Source of the DNA: Streptomyces camponoticapitis
Lineage (GTDB): Bacteria > Actinomycetota > Actinomycetes > Streptomycetales > Streptomycetaceae
NCBI RefSeq assembly: GCF_014646115.1
Contig: NZ_BMMV01000019.1
Coordinates: 62,001 to 126,000, forward strand
Reading direction: 5' to 3'
Length of the DNA stretch: 64,000 nt
The notes beneath the pieces were generated by a model. That model saw only the letters and a program-made list of their open reading frames with translations, was not told where the DNA came from and made no database searches. The translations under genes were made by a program, and so were the position numbers. Position 1 is the stretch's first letter; every line of letters starts with the position of its first letter. This document shows positions 57,995 to 64,000 of this stretch, one piece after another.

Positions 57995-58010
57995 ACAGGT
58001 CTAGTCCAAT
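57995..58010. promoter_or_regulatory. dre-like site (DasR/GntR family) upstream of the second cutC
   Basis: ACAGGTCTAGTCCAAT matches 13 of 16 positions of the consensus dre ACTGGTCTAGACCAGT; it lies 93-108 bp upstream of the cutC start. It overlaps a tandem 9-bp repeat GCTACAGGT (57983-58000). Other GntR/HutC proteins recognise similar GTCTAGAC cores. Confidence 0.55.
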
Positions 58011-58067
58011 AGCCAGCCTACGATGCCGCGCCCCGCGTCCGCATCACCAAACCTCCAGCACACCACA

Positions 58068-59078
58068 TCAGTGGCCCCCGGTCCGTACCGTGAACGCCGC
58101 GGTCCGGACTTTCCCCTCGTGCCGGAAGTCGAAGAACAGCCGGTACGCGCCGTCGCTCGGCGCGGTCGCCCCGAAGGACACCCTCGCGCCCGACCGGCCG
58201 TCCGGGTGGACGTGCAGATAGGCGAGGTCTCCGGCGCGCAGGGCGACGAGATGGCCGTACGCGCCCAGGTAGGGCTGGAGGTTGGTGACGGGCTCGCCGT
58301 TCTTGCTGACCGTCAGCCTGAGGTCGCTCGCCCTGCCGGGGGTCAGCACGCCGTCGAGTGCGACCCGGTAGCCGTCGACCTCGGCGGTGGCGCGGACGGG
58401 CGGGAGGTCCGACGGCTTGTACGGCCCCGATACGGCGAGGTCCGCGCCGAGTGTGAGGTTCGTCGCGACAGCCGCGTGCCCGCCGCCACCGTGAGCCCCA
58501 CCCTCCTCGGTGGCCTCACCCTCCCCGTGAGCCTCACCCTTCTCATCGGTCCTGCCCCCCTCATCAGCCCCGCCGGGCGTGAAGTCGGCGAAGACGCGGT
58601 AGTCGCCCGCCTTGGGCAGTTCGACGGGGATGGACCAGACGCCGTCGGCCGCGCGCGCCGGGTGCAGATGACGGAAGACCGTCAGATCGCGCGAGGCGAC
58701 GATGAAGTGCAGCTCCTTCTCGTGCTCGCGCTTGTACGAGGTGAGATTGCGGTCGTGCCCGTCCTTGATCGAGAACGTCAGTTCCGTACGCGCCCCTGCC
58801 GCGATCGCGGTCCTTCCGAGGGCGAGGCGGTAACCGCCGTCCGAGATCTGGAGCCCCCCGGCGGCCGGCTTCGCCGCGCCATCACCCCCACCGCCGCCCT
58901 CCTTCCCCGTGTCCGGCCCCGCCCCCGCCGCGTGTTCCTTCTCGTGCTTCGCGGGCGGCGGCTTCTCGGCGACGACGGGGTCCGTCCCCGTCCCCACGCC
59001 GTACGCGATGCCGAACGTCGCGGCGAGCGCGGCGGCGTACGCGGTGATCCTGACTCCGGTGTTCGCGTTGATGTCCAT
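58068..59078 (-). CDS. His-rich exported protein divergent from CopA (probable copper-linked)
   Basis: 336 residues. N-terminal signal/anchor helix (VRITAYAAALAATFGIAYGV), then a His/Lys-rich linker (PPPAKHEKEHAAGAGPDTGK), a beta domain with ELHFIVASRDLTVFRHLHPA and VFADFTPGGADEGG, a His/Glu-rich insert (KGEAHGEGEATEEGGAHGGG) and a second beta domain with YGHLVALRAGDLAYLHVHPD. Many His/Met-free metal-ligand patterns (HLH, HVH) suggest extracytoplasmic Cu binding. Divergent from CopA with a CsoR-type box 10 bp upstream of its ATG. Family uncharacterised; copper role inferred. Confidence 0.82.
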   Translation of the reverse strand: MDINANTGVRITAYAAALAATFGIAYGVGTGTDPVVAEKPPPAKHEKEHAAGAGPDTGKEGGGGGDGAAKPAAGGLQISDGGYRLALGRTAIAAGARTELTFSIKDGHDRNLTSYKREHEKELHFIVASRDLTVFRHLHPARAADGVWSIPVELPKAGDYRVFADFTPGGADEGGRTDEKGEAHGEGEATEEGGAHGGGGHAAVATNLTLGADLAVSGPYKPSDLPPVRATAEVDGYRVALDGVLTPGRASDLRLTVSKNGEPVTNLQPYLGAYGHLVALRAGDLAYLHVHPDGRSGARVSFGATAPSDGAYRLFFDFRHEGKVRTAAFTVRTGGH

Positions 59079-59087
59079 GGTTCGAAG

Positions 59088-59104
59088 ATACCCCCAGGGG
59101 GTAT
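59088..59104. promoter_or_regulatory. CsoR-type operator for the His-rich protein gene
   Basis: ATACCCCCAGGGGGTAT, a perfect 17-bp palindrome of the CsoR type (G/C-tract with TA ends), 10 bp before the leftward start. Confidence 0.85.
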
Positions 59105-59170
59105 AAAGTCAAGCGAGGAACTACCCTTGCCCCAGATAGGGGCGAGGGGTATACCTGGACCAGGAGGCAG

Positions 59171-59187
59171 ATACCCCATGGGGGTAT
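59171..59187. promoter_or_regulatory. CsoR-type operator for copA
   Basis: ATACCCCATGGGGGTAT (arms ATACCCC/GGGGTAT), 53 bp before the copA ATG. Between the two boxes lies a looser related inverted repeat (TACCCTTGCCCC ... GGGGCGAGGGGTA, about 59122-59151). Confidence 0.85.
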
Positions 59188-59239
59188 TTCCCCGGGTATG
59201 CGGACGCGATACGCCCGACACAGAGGAGACTGGCGAGTC

Positions 59240-61561
59240 ATGAGCACCACACCGGCCACCGACACAACCGCCGGCGCCCCCGGCGCCCCGGCCCCCGCCA
59301 AGGTCGACGTCGAGCTCGCCATCGGTGGCATGACCTGCGCCTCGTGCGCGGCCCGTATCGAGAAGAAGCTGAACCGCATGGACGGCGTCGAGGCGACCGT
59401 CAACTACGCGACGGAGAAGGCCAAGGTCAGCTACGCGGAGGGCGATCTCTCCGTACGTGACCTGATCGCCACCGTCGAGGCCACCGGCTACACCGCGGCC
59501 GAGCCACCCCCGCCCCAACCGCCCCGGGGCGCCCCGGACACCCAGGGCGCGGGGGAGCGGGACCGCGCGCGGAAGGACGACGAACTGCGGCCCCTGCGCG
59601 AGCGGTTGATCACGGCCGTCGTCCTCTCCGTCCCCGTCGTCGCGATGGCGATGGTCCCGGCCTTCCAGTTCGAGTTCTGGCAGTGGCTGTCGCTGACGCT
59701 GGCCGCCCCGGTCGTGACGTACGCGGCCTGGCCGTTCCACCGTGCCGCGTGGACCAACGCCAAGCACGGCGCGGCGACGATGGACACGCTCATCTCGGTC
59801 GGTACGTCCGCCGCCTTCCTCTGGTCGCTGTGGGCGCTGTTCTTCGGTACGGCGGGCATGCCCGGGATGACGCACCCCTTCGAGCTGACGATCGAGCGCG
59901 GCGACGGCGCCGGGAACATCTATCTCGAAGCGGCGGCAGGCGTCACCGCGTTCATCCTGGCCGGCCGGTACTTCGAGGCCCGCGCCAAGCGCAAGGCGGG
60001 CGCGGCGCTCAAGGCCCTGATGGAGCTGGGCGCGAAGGAGGTCACCGTCCTGCGCGACGGGCGTGAGGTGACGGTGCCCACCGGGGAGCTGGCGGTCGGG
60101 GACCGGTTCGTCGTACGGCCCGGGGAGAAGATCGCCACCGACGGCACCGTCGCCGAAGGCACCTCCGCCGTCGACGCGTCCATGCTCACCGGCGAATCCG
60201 TCCCGGTCGAGGTCGGACCCGGCGACACCGTCACCGGCGCCACGCTCAACGCCGGTGGCCGCCTCGTCGTGACCGCCACCCGTATCGGCGCCGACACCCA
60301 GCTCGCCCGTATGGCACGGATGGTCGAGGACGCGCAGAACGGCAAAGCCGCGGCCCAGCGCCTCGCGGACCGTATCTCCGCCGTCTTCGTGCCGGTCGTC
60401 ATCGCGCTCGCGCTCGGCACGCTCGGCTTCTGGCTGGGCAACGGAGCGGGACTGACGGCCGCGTTCACGGCCGCCGTCGCCGTACTGATCATCGCCTGCC
60501 CCTGCGCCCTCGGGCTCGCGACTCCGACCGCCCTCATGGTGGGTACGGGGCGTGGTGCCCAGCTCGGCATCCTCATCAAGGGCCCCGAAGTCCTGGAATC
60601 CACCCGTACGGTCGACACGATCGTCCTCGACAAGACCGGTACCGTCACCACCGGCCGGATGGCCCTCCTCGCCGGCCACCCCGCACCGGGCACGGACGAG
60701 ACCGAACTCCTGCGCCTGGCCGGTGCCCTGGAGCACGCCTCCGAGCACCCCATCGCCCGTGCGATCGCGGCCGGAGCCACCGACCGCACCGGCCCCCTCC
60801 CCACCCCCGAGGACTTCGCCAACGTCCCCGGCCTGGGGGTCCAGGGCATCGTGGAGGGCCACGCCGTCCTCGTCGGCCGGGCCAAGCTCCTCGCCGAGTG
60901 GGAGATCCACCTCCCCGAGGACCTGGCGGCCAGGAAGCAGACCGCCGAGGCAGCGGGCCGTACCGTCGTCGCGGTCGCCTGGGACGGGGAGGCACGAGGC
61001 ATCCTCGAAGTCGCCGACGCCGTGAAGGACACCAGCGCCGAGGCGATCCGCCGGCTGCGGGCCCTCGGCCTGACCCCCGTCCTGCTCACCGGCGACAACA
61101 CCACCGTCGCCGAGACGGTGGCCAAGGAGGTCGGGATCGACGCGGACCAGGTCATCGCGGAGGTCATGCCCGAGGACAAGGTCGACGTCGTCAAGCGCCT
61201 CCAGGCGGAGGGCAGGTCGGTCGCGATGGTCGGTGACGGCGTCAACGACGCCGCCGCACTCGCCCAGGCCGACCTCGGTCTCGCCATGGGCACCGGCACG
61301 GACGCCGCCATCGAAGCCGGTGACCTCACCCTCGTCACGGGCGACCTGCGTGCCGCCGCCGACGCCATCCGGCTCTCCCGCCGAACCCTCGGCACCATCA
61401 AGGGCAACCTCTTCTGGGCCTTCGGCTACAACGTCGCCGCGCTCCCGCTCGCGGCGGCCGGGCTCCTCAACCCGATGATCGCGGGCGCGGCCATGGCGTT
61501 CTCGTCGGTCTTCGTCGTCGGCAACTCCCTGCGGCTGCGGGGCTTCAAGGCAACCGGCTGA
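59240..61561 (+). CDS. copA: Copper-exporting P1B-type ATPase
   Basis: 773 residues. One N-terminal heavy-metal-associated domain with GGMTCASCAARIEKKLNRMD (Cys 33 and 36), transmembrane CPC motif IIACPCALGLATPT (about 420-422), phosphorylation motif IVLDKTGTVTTGRM (Asp about 464), SEHPIARAI with the conserved HP, and MVGDGVNDAAALAQADLGLA. These define Cu+-exporting CopA. ATG 59240 (MSTTPATDTT) is preferred over an upstream in-frame start at 59198; GAGGAG lies about 12 nt upstream. No copZ or csoR gene is in the window. Controlled presumably by CsoR via the box at 59171. Confidence 0.96.
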   Translation: MSTTPATDTTAGAPGAPAPAKVDVELAIGGMTCASCAARIEKKLNRMDGVEATVNYATEKAKVSYAEGDLSVRDLIATVEATGYTAAEPPPPQPPRGAPDTQGAGERDRARKDDELRPLRERLITAVVLSVPVVAMAMVPAFQFEFWQWLSLTLAAPVVTYAAWPFHRAAWTNAKHGAATMDTLISVGTSAAFLWSLWALFFGTAGMPGMTHPFELTIERGDGAGNIYLEAAAGVTAFILAGRYFEARAKRKAGAALKALMELGAKEVTVLRDGREVTVPTGELAVGDRFVVRPGEKIATDGTVAEGTSAVDASMLTGESVPVEVGPGDTVTGATLNAGGRLVVTATRIGADTQLARMARMVEDAQNGKAAAQRLADRISAVFVPVVIALALGTLGFWLGNGAGLTAAFTAAVAVLIIACPCALGLATPTALMVGTGRGAQLGILIKGPEVLESTRTVDTIVLDKTGTVTTGRMALLAGHPAPGTDETELLRLAGALEHASEHPIARAIAAGATDRTGPLPTPEDFANVPGLGVQGIVEGHAVLVGRAKLLAEWEIHLPEDLAARKQTAEAAGRTVVAVAWDGEARGILEVADAVKDTSAEAIRRLRALGLTPVLLTGDNTTVAETVAKEVGIDADQVIAEVMPEDKVDVVKRLQAEGRSVAMVGDGVNDAAALAQADLGLAMGTGTDAAIEAGDLTLVTGDLRAAADAIRLSRRTLGTIKGNLFWAFGYNVAALPLAAAGLLNPMIAGAAMAFSSVFVVGNSLRLRGFKATG

Positions 61562-61593
61562 GCGGTGGGAAGGGCACGAACGGTCGGGACGGC

Positions 61594-61661
61594 TGGTCCA
61601 GACCAAAGTCTTGACAGGCTGGCGCTTCACTTCTTAGATCAGAAGAGGTGAAGCGCTTTCT
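61594..61661 (+). promoter_or_regulatory. Composite promoter of the ThuA-like gene
   Basis: TGGTCCAGACCA (61594-61605, the motif known from Streptomyces chitinase promoters and close to a DasR dre) precedes a consensus -35 TTGACA (61611-61616) and, 17 bp on, -10 TTAGAT (61634-61639). The -10 sits inside a long inverted repeat, GCGCTTCAC (61622-61630) / GTGAAGCGC (61648-61656), with AAGCGCTT (61651-61658), a LacI-type core palindrome, at its end. Confidence 0.65.
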
Positions 61662-61782
61662 GTCGTTGCAGGCTCCGCTTTTCCCGCGCTTCTCCCCCGC
61701 TCGCCCCGCTCCGCCCCAGCCCCGCCCGATCCACCTGTCTGTCATATACATGACAGTCCCCCACTCAGGAAGGGATCGTCAC

Positions 61783-62634
61783 GTGCCCACCAAGACACGT
61801 CTCGCCCAAGGCCCGCTCCGCCTGTTCCTGCTGCTCGCCGTCCTCCTCGGCCTGGCCGCCGTACCCGCCACCGGCCCCGCGGCCTCGGCGGCCCCCGCGG
61901 CCAAGAAGGCCGCGGACTTCAAGGTCCTCGGCTTCTACAGCGGCACCTGGGACGCGGCGCACATCAACTTCGTCCAAGAGGCGAACAAGTGGTTCCCGCA
62001 GACCGCCGCGGCGAACAACTTCACGTACGAGTCGACCAACAACTGGAACCGTTTGACCGGCAGCGGTCTCCAGGGCGTGGACGTCGTCCTGTTCCTCGAC
62101 GACCTGCCGCAGAGCGCGGCCCAGCGATCGGGCTTCGAGCAGTACATGCGCAACGGCGGAGGCTGGATGGGCTTCCACGTCGCGGCCTTCACGACCGGCG
62201 CCTCGTCGTGGCCCTGGTACCACAACACCTTCCTCGGCAGCGGCAACTTCAAGTCCAACACCTGGGGCCCGACCACCGCCAAGCTGAAGACCGAGAACAC
62301 CTCGCACCCGGCGCTCGCGGGCATCCCGTCGACCTTCACCTCGTCGGTCAGCGAGTGGTACAGCTGGTCCAACAACCTCCGGTCGAACCCGAACATCAAG
62401 GTGCTTGCCTCGGTCGACCAGTCGAGCTTCCCGCTCGGTACGGACCCCAACCAGTCCTGGTACAGCGGTGACTACCCGATCCTCTGGACCAACAGCGGCT
62501 ACAAGATGCTGTACGCGAACTTCGGCCACAACGCCATGGACTACAACACCAACACGGGCCTGTCGTCCACGTTCGACAGCGCGACGCAGAACCGCTTCGT
62601 GATCAATGGTCTGAAGTGGCTGGCCGCGCAGTAG
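61783..62634 (+). CDS. Secreted ThuA-like domain protein
   Basis: 283 residues from GTG 61783 (GGAAGGGA about 8 nt upstream). Signal peptide LRLFLLLAVLLGLAAVPATG with cleavage after AASA-AP (about residue 37). The mature domain FKVLGFYSGTWDAAHINFVQ, VDVVLFLDDLPQSAAQ, NGGGWMGFHVAAFTTG and YKMLYANFGHNAMDY matches ThuA/trehalose-utilisation-like glutamine-amidotransferase folds, often found in sugar-acting extracellular proteins. The enzyme activity is unknown. Strong promoter with dre-like and LacI-type sites upstream implies sugar control. A 20-bp hairpin follows. Confidence 0.88.
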   Translation: MPTKTRLAQGPLRLFLLLAVLLGLAAVPATGPAASAAPAAKKAADFKVLGFYSGTWDAAHINFVQEANKWFPQTAAANNFTYESTNNWNRLTGSGLQGVDVVLFLDDLPQSAAQRSGFEQYMRNGGGWMGFHVAAFTTGASSWPWYHNTFLGSGNFKSNTWGPTTAKLKTENTSHPALAGIPSTFTSSVSEWYSWSNNLRSNPNIKVLASVDQSSFPLGTDPNQSWYSGDYPILWTNSGYKMLYANFGHNAMDYNTNTGLSSTFDSATQNRFVINGLKWLAAQ

Positions 62635-62674
62635 CGCCCCACTGACCGGTTCCGTCCGGTCCGCCCGATCGGCC

Positions 62675-62717
62675 GAGGCCGGTGACACGACGCGACACGC
62701 GTCGTGTCACCGGCCTC
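62675..62717 (+). terminator. Very strong hairpin terminator after the ThuA-like gene
   Basis: A 20-bp perfect stem, 62675-62694 with 62698-62717, loop ACA; left arm GAGGCCGGTGACACGACGCG. 41 bp past the stop. Confidence 0.9.
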
Positions 62718-62858
62718 CGCCGCGCCGCGCCGCGACACCACACGCGCGCCGCGCCGCTGAGCCGCGTCGAAGGCCGGTCTCAGGGCACCCTGAAGGGCAG
62801 GCAGCACGACAGGACGGCCGCTCGGCCGGACCGCCGACCACCCGACGGGGAGACCAGA

Positions 62859-64000
62859 GTGCCCAAGTCCCATCAGGCACACCACTGGTGGCCCCCGCAT
62901 CCCCGGCGCGCCCACCGCTCCCGCCGCCCCCGCGACGGCCACCGCTACGGGAGCGCGCTCAAACGCATCCCGATGTCCCTGTGGCGTGAGGACGCCACCG
63001 ACTGGGCCGCCGCCCTCACGTACTACACCGTCCTCGCGATCATCCCGGCCCTCCTGGTGACCGTGGCCGCCATCGGACTCGCCGGCCCGCAGGCGACCAA
63101 CGAACTCTCCGAGCAGATCACCGCGCTCGTCCCGGCCCAGTCCCGGCACCTGGTCCGCGAGGCGCTGGGCGAGATGGCGCACCAGCGCACCGCGGCCCGG
63201 CTGCTGCTGATCTTCGGCGCGATCGGCGCGCTCTGGTCCTCCTCCAGCTATCTCGGCGTCTTCCGCCGCGCGCTGCACCGGATCAACGGCGCCACCGACC
63301 ACCGCCCGCCGTGGCGCAAGGCCCCGCGCATCGTGATCACGGCCGTCGTGCTGCTCGCGCTGCTCGTGACGAGCGCGTTCACGCTGGTGCTGACGGGTGA
63401 CGTGGTCCGCGAGATCGGTCCGGTGCTGGGCATCGGGAGTACGGCGACCGTGCTGTGGACGGTGGTGAAGTGGCCGCTGCTGCTGGCGCTCGCGGCGGTC
63501 CTGGTCCTCATCGTCTTCCGTACGGGGCCGTCCGAGACCCGCCATCTGCGGCACGCGCTGCCCGGCGGGGTGCTCGCCGTGGTGCTGTGGCTGGGGGTGT
63601 CGGCGCTGTTCGCGGTGTACGCGTCCCACTCGGGGACGTACAGCCGGGTGTACGGCTCGCTCGCGGGCAGCGTCGTCTTTCTCGTCTGGGTGTGGCTGTC
63701 GAATCTGTCGCTGGTGGCGGGCGCCCAGTTCAACGCGGAGCTGGCGGCGGGGCCGGCCGGCACGGCGGGCCGATCGGCTGCCCGGTCGGCGGCCGGGTCG
63801 GGGTCCGGGCTGGGGGCCGGGGCCGCCGGGGCCGACGCCGAGAAGGATCTAGGCTCTCCCTCCATGGCAGCAGTCCACGACGTCCCCGACGACGACCGCA
63901 CCCGCAGCCTGCGCGAACGCTGGCTGCACACCCTCGCCGCCGTACGGGGCGAGGTCACCACCCCCGACGCCCTCCCCTACGCCGACAACCTCCTCGCCCG
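62859..64000 (+). CDS. YihY/BrkB family membrane protein, frame open to window end
   Basis: GTG 62859 with GGGGAG about 7 nt upstream. A basic His/Arg-rich N-terminus is followed by MSLWREDATDWAAALTYYTV, six helices (e.g. LLLIFGAIGALWSSSSYLGV, VVLWLGVSALFAVYASHSGT) and GSLAGSVVFLVWVWLSNLSL VAGAQFNAEL, typical for YihY/BrkB (once annotated as RNase BN). The domain ends near 63750. A Gly/Ala-rich linker follows and the frame continues without a stop into MAAVHDVPDD at 63864 and to the window end. It is either a real fusion or an annotation/sequence problem. Transport or envelope role unknown. Confidence 0.85.
   Translation, partial: MPKSHQAHHWWPPHPRRAHRSRRPRDGHRYGSALKRIPMSLWREDATDWAAALTYYTVLAIIPALLVTVAAIGLAGPQATNELSEQITALVPAQSRHLVREALGEMAHQRTAARLLLIFGAIGALWSSSSYLGVFRRALHRINGATDHRPPWRKAPRIVITAVVLLALLVTSAFTLVLTGDVVREIGPVLGIGSTATVLWTVVKWPLLLALAAVLVLIVFRTGPSETRHLRHALPGGVLAVVLWLGVSALFAVYASHSGTYSRVYGSLAGSVVFLVWVWLSNLSLVAGAQFNAELAAGPAGTAGRSAARSAAGSGSGLGAGAAGADAEKDLGSPSMAAVHDVPDDDRTRSLRERWLHTLAAVRGEVTTPDALPYADNLLA
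63850..63855 (+). promoter_or_regulatory. -10-like hexamer before the internal ATG 63864
   Basis: TAGGCT eight bases before ATG 63864, the same hexamer used before serC and tetR in this window; suggests a separate leaderless transcript for the HD-like part. Confidence 0.35.
63864..64000 (+). CDS. Predicted HD-type phosphohydrolase N-terminus (partial, in frame with YihY)
   Basis: MAAVHDVPDDDRTRSLRERW followed by LHTLAAVRGEVTTPDALPYA DNLLA resembles the start of the predicted metal-dependent HD-superfamily phosphohydrolases (COG4339-like), in which L..RW..TL..... Y..LL..Y precedes the first His motif. The metal-binding HD residues should lie beyond the window. It may be an independent gene starting here (TAGGCT -10 upstream) or the C-terminal part of a YihY fusion. 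The short visible stretch limits certainty. Confidence 0.5.
   Translation, partial: MAAVHDVPDDDRTRSLRERWLHTLAAVRGEVTTPDALPYADNLLA

Overview
The window is typical Streptomyces (or close relative) chromosomal core DNA. GC content is very high, with nearly every third codon position G or C. GTG starts are frequent and short 4-bp overlaps link operon genes. Many genes are recognisably streptomycete: futalosine menaquinone genes, DUF2530, DUF2771, DUF3027, DUF5707, an XPB-type helicase and a HelD/HelR ATPase. I see no rRNA, tRNA, CRISPR array, intact insertion sequence, prophage or secondary-metabolite cluster. About 62 genes or gene remnants are called.

Layout. 1-8.1 kb: a partial mycothiol-dependent-type enzyme, an EamA exporter, a large FAD/Fe-S dehydrogenase, serC with a strong terminator, an Uma2 remnant and a DrrAB-like exporter divergent from a TetR regulator with paired palindromic operators. 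8.9-17.2 kb: a secreted propeller-like protein, SGNH hydrolase, aldo/keto reductase, an IS/MITE-like relic, RNA 2',3'-cyclic phosphodiesterase, a marR-MFS operon, a ribbon-helix-helix protein, an AzgA-type purine permease and DUF2530. 17.3-25.2 kb: a CtpE-like P-type ATPase, a secreted DUF5707 protein, a large GHKL (Hsp90/sacsin-like) ATPase protein and DUF3027. 25.5-30.7 kb: MFS, DUF2771, mqnB-mqnD, a cold-shock protein and a HAD hydrolase. 30.7-33.8 kb: a siderophore-type ABC transporter (two permeases and an ATPase, no binding protein) behind an iron-box-like sequence. 34-40 kb: a HAAS-like membrane protein, a deazaflavin-oxidoreductase/hemerythrin fusion, a helicase-associated protein and a VanZ protein with a histone-H1-like tail.

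40.1-50.4 kb is the most coherent and least understood locus. Two divergent operons share one control region. ROK repressor - M81 metallopeptidase - CutC runs leftward. Peptide-type binding protein - two permeases - fused double ATPase - ROK kinase runs rightward. Nearly all junctions are translationally coupled and AGTAAC-type inverted repeats lie at both ends of the shared promoter region. It looks like a complete uptake and catabolism module for an unknown sugar-containing or peptide-like compound. It sits between a helicase-associated gene and an XPB-type helicase gene.

50.5-64 kb: XPB helicase, GT87 mannosyltransferase-like protein, a HelD family ATPase, an atypical second-type LspA, a second CutC behind a DasR-like (dre) site, a copper locus (His-rich exported protein divergent from CopA with two perfect CsoR-type boxes), and a secreted ThuA-like protein with a composite promoter. 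The window ends in a YihY/BrkB membrane protein whose frame runs without a stop into an HD-phosphohydrolase-like start. Leaderless-type promoters (TANNNT about 6-8 nt before the start codon) recur across the window.
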